From assembly GCA_002293185.1 (NCBI GenBank), contig DBCS01000004.1:124001-188000 (forward strand): 64,000 bases of DNA. Reading direction: 5' to 3'. The notes under the pieces were generated by a model. It had not been told where the DNA came from, made no database searches, and was given only the letters and a program-made list of their open reading frames with translations. This stretch comes from Flavobacteriales bacterium UBA952 (GTDB lineage Bacteria; Bacteroidota; Bacteroidia; Flavobacteriales_D; Crocinitomicaceae). A program made the position numbers and the translations under genes. Shown here piece by piece: positions 52,701-62,130 of the stretch (position 1 is the first letter of the stretch; each line of letters starts with the position of its first letter).

Positions 52701-53165
52701 GCAATAACACACATTGGTTTGCGCTGCACACTGATCAAAACTGTAAACATTGGTTTGACCAGAACCTTGCGCAAGGCCTTCTTGGTATGTGGTGATAGGT
52801 CCTACAATACTCCAATTGCTGGTTTTGAGGGTGTTTTGTTTTTTGAAATAGAGGGCGTCCTCATTTTGAAGTTGTACTTGAGTTGGCGTATATATAAAGC
52901 CCAATTCATCTATGAGATACTGATTTTGTCGCATCCAGCGCTTGTAGTACTGCGTGTGGTAATTTTTCTCAAAGGTGTGGGTTCTGTAGTAATCTTGGTA
53001 AGCTTGGCTGACCTGATAAACATTGGGGTTTTCACTATACATGAGTTGTGCCCATTGCGGCAGCTCAGCAATTGCGGTGGTGGAAGGCTTTTGCATTTGC
53101 TGTGCAAAAGCAGCAGTTGAAAACAACAAAAGTGCAGTAAAAAAAGTGCAGTAAAATTTGGACAT
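49752..53165 (-). CDS. T9SS-secreted BNR/sortilin-like beta-propeller protein
   Basis: The product is 1137 aa from the ATG at 53165 (signal peptide ending ALLLFSTAAFAQ). Residues about 120-790 contain many Asp-box (BNR) repeats of the type S-x-D-x-G-x-T-W (VYKSTNGGLNWTLIS; LFLSDDGGLTWTN; LWKTTDGGLTWTQL), which form one or two propellers as in VPS10/sortilin-like proteins. A PKD domain (about 835-900), a choice-of-anchor-type beta domain (about 910-1060) and a type A T9SS sorting domain (RMIYPNPACPGSSIHV; GTYLLQIHSEQ) follow. It is a secreted or surface protein, possibly glycan-binding. Confidence 0.85.
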   Translation of the reverse strand: MSKFYCTFFTALLLFSTAAFAQQMQKPSTTAIAELPQWAQLMYSENPNVYQVSQAYQDYYRTHTFEKNYHTQYYKRWMRQNQYLIDELGFIYTPTQVQLQNEDALYFKKQNTLKTSNWSIVGPITTYQEGLAQGSGQTNVYSFDQCAAQTNVCYCGTEPGEVYKSTNGGLNWTLISKTIDFGSGVTALEVHPLDPNIVIAGGDKGLFLSDDGGLTWTNTLPSTGLNVNEIYILPSNPNLILAATDKGLYRSTDAAQNWTQLYTQKSYDIKQKPGSSQTLYMLKNNPSLIRCEFFVSADEGLTWTLQDAGWYNSTDPARIDGGGRLAVSPADPEIVYAYLIGNSKPNDYGYIGVYRSNNSGQSWGLPNGQVGGPYSTAHPNLAMGTPTWNYHQGFYNCALVANPNNANELLIGGLNLYRSSDGAGSFAAVSGYIGGPLSLHVDNQDFRVIGNHTWVTTDGGIYHSTDFMTTQPDFYMSGVHGSDYWGFDNGWNEDVLVGGLYHNGNLAYHENYGAGNFLELGGGEAPTGYVNPGDNKLTYYSDVDGKRIPATLDGAIQNASFGINPNESYWAAESTELVFHPNCYSIAYTGKDHQLYRTSDKGASFELVQTFGSNANARINYIEIASDNPQIIYLNQKAASGGIGKLWKTTDGGLTWTQLTIPSGNSSRMLLALNPANAQELWLAYPSGANGFKVYKTMNGGGSWTNLTNSLLNNESVQALGHIAGTDGGIYVATNKAVYYRNNQTDFTLENNGLPLFTNGNILKPFYRDQKIRMATYGKGIYESNLVENPSEVIARITADKLSQTAVCAIDSFYFDDYSFLSHQGANWQWTFPTGSPSSSTLRNPAVYFQSPGQHLAILQVTDGTGQTDTDSLYVTLSMFNFQPGIQEDFQQEFLPQGWSVVDHNGNGTWGLSTSAGGFGNSSQATFFNNYDIDAQGSYDDLIMPIETGYLSQQPYLYFDLAYARWGSGYSDSLQVVVSSDCFATEDVLYFKGGEILATSPDNQAFFIPTNAQWRKDSVDLSAYANSGNLQIAFRNIGDWGNCLYLDNINLGSLANTTEIQAAKRMIYPNPACPGSSIHVSGAEATFARLLDMKGKEVLQFEMNAPIALPQEIRSGTYLLQIHSEQLITNHSLIIID

Positions 53166-53197
53166 AACTTCGTTTAGATGGTCCAATTTACGATATT

Positions 53198-53590
53198 TTA
53201 TCCAATGAATCTCGTGCTATCTTCGGGTAGAGGCAAGTAACAACTTTCGTTTTTTCCAAACCACTTGTAGCGATGCTTTGCAATCAGGTCATAGATTGGA
53301 TCTCGAAGAAACTTTGGGCATAACCAAGCAATTTGCGACCAATGAAAGCGACCAAAGAGGTCTTGATAGATGTATAAAACAGCGGTGCTTTTTTGAAACC
53401 AAGTGTCATTTCGCAGGTAAGAAATGCTGTCTTTAATATTCGACTGGAGGCCACTTTGATCTATGGAAACTGGAAGGCCCTGTAGCGTAGAGAACGTGAA
53501 TATTTTGGTTCTATCTTTTTGAAGTATGCAATGAACAAAACGATTGCACAACATGCAATAACCATCAAAAACAAGCAAATGCCTAGGCAT
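53198..53590 (-). CDS. DCC-family thiol-disulfide oxidoreductase-like protein
   Basis: The product is 130 aa from the ATG at 53590, overlapping the end of lon by eight bases. The N-terminal FDGYCMLCNRF (D-G-x-C-x-x-C) is the signature of the DCC (DUF393) family, a thioredoxin-like group. The partner is not known. Confidence 0.85.
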   Translation of the reverse strand: MPRHLLVFDGYCMLCNRFVHCILQKDRTKIFTFSTLQGLPVSIDQSGLQSNIKDSISYLRNDTWFQKSTAVLYIYQDLFGRFHWSQIAWLCPKFLRDPIYDLIAKHRYKWFGKNESCYLPLPEDSTRFIG

Positions 53591-56057
53591 TATGCGCCGA
53601 TTTTTTGTCGGGGATAGTGAGCTTTTTTGGCTCATTCACCAGTTCTTGGAGCAAAGCGAGTTTTAAAACGTCGGCCATTTTGTCCACGTACTGAATATTT
53701 AATCCTTTGAGATAAACTGGGGCAATTTCATCTACATCTTGCTTGTTTTTTCCGCATAGCAATAGATCGGTAATACCTGCTCTTTTGGCTGCGAGTATCT
53801 TTTCTTTGATGCCGCCAACTGGTAAGACATCGCCGCGCAAGGTGATTTCTCCGGTCATGGCCAAGTTTTTACGAACTTTTCGCTGCGTAAATAAGGATGC
53901 TAAGGCCGTAAGCATAGTGACACCAGCACTTGGGCCGTCTTTTGGGGTTGCTCCTTCAGGAACGTGAACATGTACGTTGTAATGCGCGAATACATCGGGG
54001 TTAAGGCCGAGTTGGTCATGGTGACTTTTTAGGTATTCGAGTGCAATGACAGCCGATTCTTTCATGACCTCTCCGAGATTACCTGTTAGGCTCAGTTTGC
54101 CGTTTCCTTTAGAGATTAGGCTCTCGATGAATAGGATGTCGCCGCCTGCAGCAGTCCAGGCCAGGCCTGTTACCACACCAGCCACATCGTTGTTGTCGTA
54201 TTTGGTGCGCATGCGGCCTGCTCCTAAGAAAGTGAATAAATCTTCGGTGCTTAGCTTGGGTTGAAAGGCTTCTTCCATTGCAATTTGGCGCGCTCGGTTG
54301 CGGACTAATTTGGCTACTATTTTATCTAGACCTCTGACACCAGATTCAAAAGTATAGGACTCGATAATGGTTTGCCATAATTTTTTGTCAATTTGAATAT
54401 CGCTTTTCTGGATGCCGTGTGCACTAATTTGCTTTGGTAATAAGTGGCGTTTAGCAATTTCTATTTTTTCTTCTAAAGTGTAGCCATTGACTTCAATGAT
54501 TTCCATACGGTCTAGCAAGGGGCCTTGAATACTTTGAAGGTTATTGGCCGTAGCAATAAATAAAACTTTAGAGAGGTCAAATTCTGTTTCGACGTAGTTG
54601 TCATAGAATGCACCGTTCTGCTCGGGGTCTAGTACTTCAAGTAGGGCGGATGAGGGATCGCCGTGGTTACTGCGACCGAGTTTATCGATTTCGTCTAAGA
54701 CAAAAACTGGATTAGCGGTTTCGGTCTTTTTTAGCTGCTGCATGATGCGCCCTGGCATGGCTCCAATATACGTTTTTCGGTGCCCTCGGATCTCCGCTTC
54801 GTCGTGAAGACCACCTAACGACATGCGTACGTATTTACGCCCAAGTGCTTCGGCAATTGACTTTCCTAAAGATGTTTTTCCAACACCCGGAGGGCCATAA
54901 AAACAAAGAATAGGCGCTTTCATATTACCCTTTAGCTTGAGTACGGCTAAATATTCTAGGATGCGTTCTTTGACTTTCTCCAAACCGAAGTGATCGCGCT
55001 CTAAAACGCGTTTAGCTGCATTTAAGTCGAGTTTGTCTTTGCTGTAAACATTCCAAGGGAGTTCTAGCAAAAGATCGAGGTAATTGAGCTGAACCGTGTA
55101 TTCAGCACCTTGCGGGTTCATGCGCTGTAATTTCTCCAGTTCTTTGGCAAAAAGCTGGGCAATGCGTTGATCCCATTTTTTCAATTGTGCCTTTTTTTCA
55201 AGATCTCGTACATCTTGTATTTGCGGGTTGTCTCCGAGTTCGTCTTGAATTGTGCGCATTTGCTGGTGCAAGAAGTATTCTCTTTGTTGTTTGTCCAGGT
55301 CTTTGCGCACTTTGTTTTGTATTTCGTTGCGCATTTCTAAAACTTGCACTTCAGCAGTAAGGTGCTCTAGAACGAGCATCACGCGCTTTTTCATATCCAT
55401 TTCTTCGAGCATCGATTGCTTTTTAGCAACATCGGCATTCATGTTCGAGGAAATGAAATTGACTAAAAAGCTAGGGCTGTCTATGTTACCGATAGCGAAC
55501 TGTGCTTCGGAAGGAATGTTGGGGCTTTCTCGGATAATTTGCAACGCGAGGTCTTTGATGGTGCTGAACATGACCTCGAGTTCTTTGTTGGCAGCATCTA
55601 AAGGCTGTTCGGTAAGTACGCGTACTTTTGCTTTCATGTAAGGCTCCGTTTGGGTGGCCTGAACCATTTCAAAACGGCGTTTACCTTGAATAATCACCGT
55701 TGAGCTTCCATCGGGCATTTTGAGTAAACGTATAATTTGCGCCACTGTTCCAACCCGGTGAAGGTCTGAAAATTGAGGGGCTTCTATATCTTGATTTTTT
55801 TGTGAAACAACACCAATAATTTTGTTGCCTTTGTTGGCTTCTTGAATGAGCTTAATGCTCTTATCTCTTCCTACTGTAATTGGAATAACAACCCCAGGAA
55901 AAAGCACGTTGTTGCGCAAAGGCAAAATAGGAAGTTCTTCGGGGAACTCTTGCTTGTTCATGTGCGCTTCTTCCTCTGCTGTAATGAGTGGAATAAACTC
56001 TGCATCGGCATCGAAGTTAGATAAACCAAAAAAATCTTGGTCAAAAAGAATGCTCAT
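53583..56057 (-). CDS. lon: ATP-dependent protease Lon
   Basis: The product is 824 aa, the normal length. N-terminal LON substrate domain (LPILPLRNNVLFPGVVIPI), AAA domain (Walker A GPPGVGKTSLGK, Walker B PVFVLDEIDKLG) and protease domain with catalytic Ser in KDGPSAGVTML and Lys in KEKILAAKRAGI are complete. It degrades misfolded and regulatory proteins. Three bases upstream of the ATG lies TAGAAATGTTTCAG (56060-56073), which differs from the element dyad in one base. Confidence 0.95.
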   Translation of the reverse strand: MSILFDQDFFGLSNFDADAEFIPLITAEEEAHMNKQEFPEELPILPLRNNVLFPGVVIPITVGRDKSIKLIQEANKGNKIIGVVSQKNQDIEAPQFSDLHRVGTVAQIIRLLKMPDGSSTVIIQGKRRFEMVQATQTEPYMKAKVRVLTEQPLDAANKELEVMFSTIKDLALQIIRESPNIPSEAQFAIGNIDSPSFLVNFISSNMNADVAKKQSMLEEMDMKKRVMLVLEHLTAEVQVLEMRNEIQNKVRKDLDKQQREYFLHQQMRTIQDELGDNPQIQDVRDLEKKAQLKKWDQRIAQLFAKELEKLQRMNPQGAEYTVQLNYLDLLLELPWNVYSKDKLDLNAAKRVLERDHFGLEKVKERILEYLAVLKLKGNMKAPILCFYGPPGVGKTSLGKSIAEALGRKYVRMSLGGLHDEAEIRGHRKTYIGAMPGRIMQQLKKTETANPVFVLDEIDKLGRSNHGDPSSALLEVLDPEQNGAFYDNYVETEFDLSKVLFIATANNLQSIQGPLLDRMEIIEVNGYTLEEKIEIAKRHLLPKQISAHGIQKSDIQIDKKLWQTIIESYTFESGVRGLDKIVAKLVRNRARQIAMEEAFQPKLSTEDLFTFLGAGRMRTKYDNNDVAGVVTGLAWTAAGGDILFIESLISKGNGKLSLTGNLGEVMKESAVIALEYLKSHHDQLGLNPDVFAHYNVHVHVPEGATPKDGPSAGVTMLTALASLFTQRKVRKNLAMTGEITLRGDVLPVGGIKEKILAAKRAGITDLLLCGKNKQDVDEIAPVYLKGLNIQYVDKMADVLKLALLQELVNEPKKLTIPDKKSAHNA

Positions 56058-56123
56058 AATAGAAATGTTTCAGACAGGCGATGTGTCAAGATACATGCCA
56101 AAGCCTAAAAAACTGCAAAAAAG

Positions 56124-57251
56124 TCAGTTCTTGGCTAAAAAATTAAAAATTGTGGTGTCGTGGTGGCTAAATACTTGCGCTCTACGAGCCATCATGGCAG
56201 AAGCAGCTTCGATGGCTTTGTCCAGAAGAAAGGTGCTGGTTTGCTCATCGGACACCCATTGAAAAGAGGGAATGAATTTTTGAGGAAACTTACTGCAGAA
56301 AATATTACTGCTCACACCGACAACACTCGCGGTATTGAATTGAACATTAATGGCTGTCTTGCTGTGGTCTCCCATGGTAAGCCCCATAAATATTTCGGAG
56401 CTTGAAATTTGTTGTTGCTGCTCATAAGAATAGGTACTGACCTTGCTGTAATTATTCTTGAGATTGGAGCAATTGGTATCTGCGCCCAAATTACACCACT
56501 CTCCGATGAGTGCAGAGCCTAAAAAACCGTCGTGACCTTTATTGGAAAAGGCTTGAAAAATAGAGTTGCTCACTTCTCCTCCGATGCGGCATGCTGGGCC
56601 TATAGTAGTGGCCCCATAAATTTTGGCTCCCATTTTTACTACGGCGCCATCTAATATCGCTAATGGGCCGCGTAGCATACTACCTTCCATGATTTCTACA
56701 TTTTTACCGATGTAAATTGGTCCTTGTGAGGTATTGAGGGTAGCGCCTTCGATTTGAGTACCTTCCTCTATAAATAGTTCTTGTTTTGAACCAATGAGCA
56801 GATTGGTAGAGGATAGCGCCGTTGATGTTTTGTTTGTGGTGTAGATTTGGAAATCTTGACGCAGAATAGCGTCATTTTTTTTGTAGAGATCCCAACGGTT
56901 TTCTAAGATAATTAAATTTGAAATATTGCATTGGACGCGCGTCTTTTCCATGCCATTTTTTGCCAAAAGAAGATCGTTTTGGTATAGCGCTTGGCCATCT
57001 TGTAAATTGCATGTCATGTGGGCAAATTGCGCATTGGCAATACACTGTGCATTGATCCATATGCCATTATTTGCTACAAATTTTCCTGTTAAATAGTTTT
57101 CTGTTTCGTAGCCAATTTGTGCAGCGGGTATAAGCATTTGCCAACGTTCTGCGTTGGTAAAAAGACCGCAGCGCAACTCAGCAACAGGGCGTGTAAGCGT
57201 GAGTGGAGCAAAGCGTAAATGCAACTGGTTGTCAGATAGGAGAAGTTTCAT
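56124..57251 (-). CDS. GlmU-like hexapeptide-repeat protein
   Basis: The product is 375 aa. A reduced nucleotidyltransferase-like N-terminus (LRFAPLTLTRPVAELRCGLF) is followed by left-handed beta-helix hexapeptide repeats at about 180-330 (IYIGKNVEIMEGSMLRGPLA; KIYGATTIGPACRIGGE). This matches the GlmU-related family of Bacteroidota (not the main GlmU). It probably acts in sugar-nucleotide or cell-envelope metabolism. Its start overlaps the symporter gene by 20 bases. Confidence 0.8.
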   Translation of the reverse strand: MKLLLSDNQLHLRFAPLTLTRPVAELRCGLFTNAERWQMLIPAAQIGYETENYLTGKFVANNGIWINAQCIANAQFAHMTCNLQDGQALYQNDLLLAKNGMEKTRVQCNISNLIILENRWDLYKKNDAILRQDFQIYTTNKTSTALSSTNLLIGSKQELFIEEGTQIEGATLNTSQGPIYIGKNVEIMEGSMLRGPLAILDGAVVKMGAKIYGATTIGPACRIGGEVSNSIFQAFSNKGHDGFLGSALIGEWCNLGADTNCSNLKNNYSKVSTYSYEQQQQISSSEIFMGLTMGDHSKTAINVQFNTASVVGVSSNIFCSKFPQKFIPSFQWVSDEQTSTFLLDKAIEAASAMMARRAQVFSHHDTTIFNFLAKN

Positions 57252-58704
57252 TGGATGCGTTGGAATTAGTTACAAAACTACTGATAAACAAGAGTATAAA
57301 GGTAAATAAACCATTGATCAGCAACATTTCATTACCAAATTCATAACCCTTCCAAACCAAGTCAGCGTTTTCACTGAGTACGTAACAACTGAGGGGCGCA
57401 AGGATTACAATCCAAGGAATGAATAAAGCGGGTGCTTTTCTTTTGGTGAGAATACCAAAGGCAAAGAGCCCCAGGAGCGGGCCATAGGTATAGCCAGCAA
57501 TCAAGAAAATCAGTTTGACAATACTTTTGTCGTCGTACCATTTGAAAAAGAAAACCAATAGCATAAACAAAATGGCAAAGCCGATGTGCACTATTTTTTT
57601 GAGGCGCATGCGCTCTTGCTCAGGTAAATTTCGACGCTCAAAACCGATAATATCTATGCAAAAAGAAGCCGTTAGTGCGGTAATGGCACCATCTACCGAA
57701 GGGAATAATGCGGATATAAGCCCGATGATAAATATGATAAAAACACCACCGGGTAAATAGGTTTGGATAATTTTTGGAAAGAGGTCGTCAGGGGTAAAGT
57801 CGAGTCCGTTTTTAAAGGCAAAATAACTTAAAATACTTCCGAGAAGCAGAAATAGGGCATTGACGAAAAGCAAGGTAAAACTAAAGACAACCATGTTTTT
57901 TTGGGCGTCTTTAAGGGTTTTTACACTAATATTTTTTTGCATCATTTCTTGATCGAGGCCCGTCATGGCTATCGTAATGAACGCCCCTCCAATAAAATGC
58001 TTCCAGAAGTAATCTCCTTTAGACGGATTCCACGAAAATACTTGAGTAAGTTGCTGATCTTGAAGTTCTTTCCATAGCGATGACCAAGAAAAATTCATTT
58101 GTTGTTGTAAGGTGACGATACATACCACCAAGGCTAACAACATGAAGAAGGTTTGTAGGGTGTCTGTCCAGACTATCGTTTTGACGCCACCTTTTAAAGT
58201 ATAGGCGAGAATCATGAGGATAATCAAGAGTGTGGCTTGCCAGAATTGTAAGCCAATTGGTTCAAAAACGAAGAGTTGCAGTACATTAATAACAAGGTAA
58301 AGCCTCACCGTAGCGCCGAGTGTTCTCGATAAAATAAAATAACCAGCTCCCCATTGGTAAGCGCGTAAACCTAGCCTTAGCTCTAAATACCGGTAGATGG
58401 AGCTGAGCTGATGCTTGTAATAGAGTGGAAGCAGCACATAGGCCACCACGAAATAACCGGCAAAAAAGCCCAAAACAAGCTGATAATAATGCCAGGCGCT
58501 TGTACTTACTGCACCGGGAACTGATACGAAGGTTACGCCAGAGAGCGAGGTGCCGATCATGCCAAAAGCCACTAAATACCAGGGGCTTTTTTTGTCTCCA
58601 GTAAAAAAACTATGGCTACTCGCATTTTTAGAGGTGAAATAGGCAATTGCAAAGAGAAGTCCGAAATAGAGGAATAGAATGAGGGGAAGTAGCACGTTAT
58701 TCAT
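57232..58704 (-). CDS. Sodium:solute symporter
   Basis: The product is 490 aa with about 13 membrane helices and SSS-family motifs (GTSLSGVTFVSVPGAVSTSA; GLISALFPSVDGAITAL). It takes up a solute with sodium ions; the substrate is not evident. It overlaps the GlmU-like gene and diverges from the 58752 gene. Confidence 0.9.
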   Translation of the reverse strand: MNNVLLPLILFLYFGLLFAIAYFTSKNASSHSFFTGDKKSPWYLVAFGMIGTSLSGVTFVSVPGAVSTSAWHYYQLVLGFFAGYFVVAYVLLPLYYKHQLSSIYRYLELRLGLRAYQWGAGYFILSRTLGATVRLYLVINVLQLFVFEPIGLQFWQATLLIILMILAYTLKGGVKTIVWTDTLQTFFMLLALVVCIVTLQQQMNFSWSSLWKELQDQQLTQVFSWNPSKGDYFWKHFIGGAFITIAMTGLDQEMMQKNISVKTLKDAQKNMVVFSFTLLFVNALFLLLGSILSYFAFKNGLDFTPDDLFPKIIQTYLPGGVFIIFIIGLISALFPSVDGAITALTASFCIDIIGFERRNLPEQERMRLKKIVHIGFAILFMLLVFFFKWYDDKSIVKLIFLIAGYTYGPLLGLFAFGILTKRKAPALFIPWIVILAPLSCYVLSENADLVWKGYEFGNEMLLINGLFTFILLFISSFVTNSNASNETSPI

Positions 58705-58727
58705 GGGGTAAAAATAAGCTAAAGCAC

Positions 58728-58735
58728 TATATTTG
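58728..58735 (+). promoter_or_regulatory. TAnnTTTG box upstream of 58752 gene
   Basis: TATATTTG lies 16 bases before the ATG at 58752, so the leader would be about 12 nt. No clear TTG at the usual upstream distance. Confidence 0.4.
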
Positions 58736-58751
58736 CCTCAAAAATTTACGT

Positions 58752-59270
58752 ATGACCTTCTTTTTTATTGTGATTTCTGTTTTAATGGTAGCTATTGTCG
58801 CTATTGTTTATTTATTTCTCAAACGACAGCAAGACCACGCTCTTCTTCAACTTCAAACTGAACTGAGTCTGCAGCGCCAAAATTATTTCTTACCCAGTAA
58901 ATTCGAGGCTTACCAGCGTTGTATTTTATTGTTAGACCGTATTTCACCTGCCAACCTGACCCTCAGATCACTGCAAGTAAGTCAGAATGCAAAAACACAA
59001 CAAAGTATACTTATTAAAACCGTGCGCGAAGAATTTGAACACAATATAGCCCAGCAACTTTTTATCTCACCCCAAGGATGGGCTATGCTCGTGCAATCCA
59101 AGGAAGAGGTGCTACGCGTGGTCAACATGGCGGCAAACACGCTAGATACGAATGCAAGCGCAACAGACTTGGCCGCAAAAATTATAGAAATAGCAGCTCA
59201 ACTCGAACAATTCCCGACAGAAATTTGCCGTTCTTTTTTACAAACAGAATTTCAGCGCTTTAGCGCTTAG
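58752..59270 (+). CDS. Membrane-anchored protein of unknown function
   Basis: The product is 172 aa. An N-terminal membrane helix (FFFIVISVLMVAIVAIVYLF) is followed by a basic coiled coil and a helical cytoplasmic part. I recognise the general shape, common in Bacteroidota, but no defined family. It overlaps the convergent DedA gene by 11 bases. Confidence 0.7.
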   Translation: MTFFFIVISVLMVAIVAIVYLFLKRQQDHALLQLQTELSLQRQNYFLPSKFEAYQRCILLLDRISPANLTLRSLQVSQNAKTQQSILIKTVREEFEHNIAQQLFISPQGWAMLVQSKEEVLRVVNMAANTLDTNASATDLAAKIIEIAAQLEQFPTEICRSFLQTEFQRFSA

Positions 59271-59928
59271 TAAAGCGCTCTTTGAGAATGGCAATAAACA
59301 TAGGAAGCAAGGAAAGCCCGATGATTCCAAAAATAACTGTTTCGAAATTTTCTCGAACAATCGTGAGATTGCCAAAAAAATAGCCCAGCAGGGTGAGCCC
59401 TAGTACCCATCCGATTCCTCCAACCACATTGTACTTCAAAAATACATGGTAGCGCATATTGGCTAAACCAGCGGTGAACGGCGCAAAAGTCCTGACTATC
59501 GGAACAAAACGAGCAATAATAATGGTTTTGGAACCGTGTTTCTCAAAAAAGTCATGGGTTTGTTGGAGGTGTTTTTCTTTGAGCAAGGCGTATTTACCAA
59601 TTTTAATTTGCGCTAATTTTTGACCATATTTTTGACCGATCCAAAAATTGAGTGCATCTCCTAAAATTGCTGCGATGATCAAGAGGGAGAGGACCACAAT
59701 TAGATTAAGCTGGGCTAATTCACCATCAATTTGAACTCCAGCGCAAAAAGAACCAGCAGCAAACAAAAGAGAATCGCCGGGCAACAAAGGCATAAAGACC
59801 AAGCCTGTTTCTACAAAAATGATCAAAAACAAGATGCCGTAAATCCAAGTGCCGTAGTCTTGAATAAGTACAAATAAATAATTGTCGATATGGAGTATAA
59901 AGTCGAGTAGGGAGGTGAGGGCGCTCAT
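59260..59928 (-). CDS. DedA-family membrane protein
   Basis: The product is 222 aa with about five membrane segments and the VTT/DedA motif set (GTWIYGILFLIIFVETGLV; FMPLLPGDSLLFAAG; RFVPIVRTFAPFTAGLANM). DedA proteins move lipid carriers such as undecaprenyl phosphate or help keep membrane potential. It follows the rhodanese gene directly. Confidence 0.9.
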   Translation of the reverse strand: MSALTSLLDFILHIDNYLFVLIQDYGTWIYGILFLIIFVETGLVFMPLLPGDSLLFAAGSFCAGVQIDGELAQLNLIVVLSLLIIAAILGDALNFWIGQKYGQKLAQIKIGKYALLKEKHLQQTHDFFEKHGSKTIIIARFVPIVRTFAPFTAGLANMRYHVFLKYNVVGGIGWVLGLTLLGYFFGNLTIVRENFETVIFGIIGLSLLPMFIAILKERFTKR

Positions 59929-60246
59929 TTAATGACCGGAGATTTGGGTGGGGTTTTGTGCAATCCAAGCGTTGAGTCCGCCTTCTAAAATGTAAATATT
60001 CTTGGCGTGAAATTCGGTTTCCATGAAATTAGCTAAGGCTTCTGCACGCTTACCCGACTGACACATCAAAACAACTTGTGCGTAGTGCATCAATGATGGA
60101 TAAGCATGGGCAAAATCACCCATAGGAATAGCCGTGCTATCAATGCTGTAGTTAAGAAGCTCATAGGGTTCGCGAATGTCGATCAGGCAACACTTGTCTT
60201 TGGCTGCTAAGGCGAGAAGAACCTCTTTAGGGCTGAGCATTTGCAT
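59929..60246 (-). CDS. Single-domain rhodanese
   Basis: The product is 105 aa from the ATG at 60246 (another ATG lies two codons later). The domain has LIDIREPYEL and the active loop MCQSGKRAEAL with catalytic Cys. It transfers sulfur from thiosulfate-like donors. A TAnnTTTG box (TATCTTTG on the minus strand at 60262-60269) lies just upstream, leaving a leader of about 11 nt. Confidence 0.85.
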   Translation of the reverse strand: MQMLSPKEVLLALAAKDKCCLIDIREPYELLNYSIDSTAIPMGDFAHAYPSLMHYAQVVLMCQSGKRAEALANFMETEFHAKNIYILEGGLNAWIAQNPTQISGH

Positions 60247-60279
60247 GGTGTAAAATTTAAGCAAAGATAAAATACTTGC

Positions 60280-62121
60280 TCAAAAGACCTTTATTTTTTG
60301 TGTTTGCTTTTGTGCTTTCACCCATAATTTAAATGATTGTTTATGTTCGATACGCAATTGAACGTTCCGAAATCTTAGATTGGTAAGGCCTTTGTGCACT
60401 TGTTGATAAGCCACATTGCAATTATTCAGGTTTTCAAAGGTGCGCAGCAGAAAGTTGCATTTTTTCTCGGGTTTGGCACCAAATGCTATGGCAACTTTTC
60501 CCTCTCTAATGATGATTAGGCTATCCGAGCGATAAAAGAAAATTTCTCTGGTATATAAAAGTTGTTGTTTTTGAAAAACCATAATAAATAAGCAAAGCAA
60601 GCATAAACTTTTTAAGGCGTTATTATGGCGTTTTGGCCATGTATAATACCAAAGAAAAGTAAGCAACCAAAAGCTCAATACCCACCAAAATGGCAGGTCA
60701 AAACCTTGCGCAATTGCCCCTGGCGCCTCACTGAAAAAGCGCATGATACCTAGCATCCATTGAATGCATGTTTCTAAGATGTAGGCGCTCAGTTTATCTG
60801 TGTAAGGCAGTGCTTGCAGCAACGGAAAAAACATCCCTAAGATGAGTATAAAGCTCGAGAGGCTCATTAGGCACAAGTTGGCAATTTGCGCATAATTTGG
60901 ATACAAATGAAAATGATATAAACTGAGCGGTAAGGTGGTAAGTGTTGCCGCCAAACCGAGTGCTGTACCGTCCCAAAGTTGCTGTATCCAGCGCCATCTA
61001 AACGCTATAGCCTCTTTGATGCGCTCGTAATACAAATAAATGCCTAGCATGGCTAAATAAGACAATTGAAAACCAAGGTCGAATAAATAAAGAGGGTCGT
61101 AGAGCAGCAAACAAAAGGCCGAGAAGAAAAGCGCATTTAAATTGCTCATTTGTTTTCCGAGAAGCTGACTAAGTATCAGCACACTGAACATGAAAACACT
61201 GCGCAGCACAGAAGCCGACAAACCGGTTAAAATCGCATAACTCCAAACGATTACAACGATCACAAAGAGTGCTTGTTTTCGGCTGATCCATCTCGACAAC
61301 AACCCCAAAACTTTAAGTAATGCTAAAATAAGCAGCCCAATGTGCATGCCTGATACAGCTAGTATATGCATAGCTCCAGTAGCTAAAAAGTAAGCGCGTA
61401 GCTCTTGATCTATTCCATCTCTTTCACCTAAAATAAGCGCCCTTGCAATTGCAGATGATTGTTGGCTTAAGGCAACAGAAAATAATCGGGATAAGTTTGT
61501 TTTGATCGCCATTAAGCTGGCTTTGATATCGGACTGATGCTGACCAAAACGTTTACTTACATGCAGGGCATCTTCTTCAATGAAAACCCGATGACTAATT
61601 TGTTGCAACTCATAGTAGCGTTCTTGGTCAAAAGCACCCGGGTAGGCTTCGTTTTGAATGAGGTCTGGTTTGCATTTGAGCGCGTATAATTTGCGTTGGT
61701 CAATTTGTATTTCTCCTTTACAGTATATCAGCAGGTGGACCTCTCTATTAGGTCTGTTTTGCTTCAACTCAAAAACACCAATGATTTTTTGATAAGCACC
61801 TTTTTTTTCTAACGATTTCACTTTCAATAAACCTCGGACTTCGCGATCAAAGACTAGATTTCGCTGGGCTCGATACAGCGATTGTGCAAAGAATAAATGC
61901 CAAAAGCCAAGGTTGAAAAAGAGCAGTAAAACACCAAGTTGCCTGGTTGATTTGCGTACGATTAAACCCAAGCCAAGTGCACTAGAAATTTTTGCAAAAA
62001 GAAGTGTTTGGTACGTTAAAATACGGAAATCAGCGAAGTAGATGCCAATGATGAAAGGTAATAAAACGAGTAAGAAATGCCAATTTGGTTTGGGCAGTCC
62101 TTGGGTTGTAGACGCGTTCAT
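60280..62121 (-). CDS. comEC: ComEC/Rec2-family DNA uptake channel
   Basis: The product is 613 aa with about ten membrane helices. An N-terminal DUF4131-like region is followed by the Competence domain with ARALILGERDGIDQEL and HILAVSGMHIGLL. The C-terminal metallo-beta-lactamase domain seen in long ComEC proteins is absent, as in many Bacteroidota. It would pass single-stranded DNA through the inner membrane in transformation. Confidence 0.9.
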   Translation of the reverse strand: MNASTTQGLPKPNWHFLLVLLPFIIGIYFADFRILTYQTLLFAKISSALGLGLIVRKSTRQLGVLLLFFNLGFWHLFFAQSLYRAQRNLVFDREVRGLLKVKSLEKKGAYQKIIGVFELKQNRPNREVHLLIYCKGEIQIDQRKLYALKCKPDLIQNEAYPGAFDQERYYELQQISHRVFIEEDALHVSKRFGQHQSDIKASLMAIKTNLSRLFSVALSQQSSAIARALILGERDGIDQELRAYFLATGAMHILAVSGMHIGLLILALLKVLGLLSRWISRKQALFVIVVIVWSYAILTGLSASVLRSVFMFSVLILSQLLGKQMSNLNALFFSAFCLLLYDPLYLFDLGFQLSYLAMLGIYLYYERIKEAIAFRWRWIQQLWDGTALGLAATLTTLPLSLYHFHLYPNYAQIANLCLMSLSSFILILGMFFPLLQALPYTDKLSAYILETCIQWMLGIMRFFSEAPGAIAQGFDLPFWWVLSFWLLTFLWYYTWPKRHNNALKSLCLLCLFIMVFQKQQLLYTREIFFYRSDSLIIIREGKVAIAFGAKPEKKCNFLLRTFENLNNCNVAYQQVHKGLTNLRFRNVQLRIEHKQSFKLWVKAQKQTQKIKVF

Positions 62122-62130
62122 AAGCGAGGA

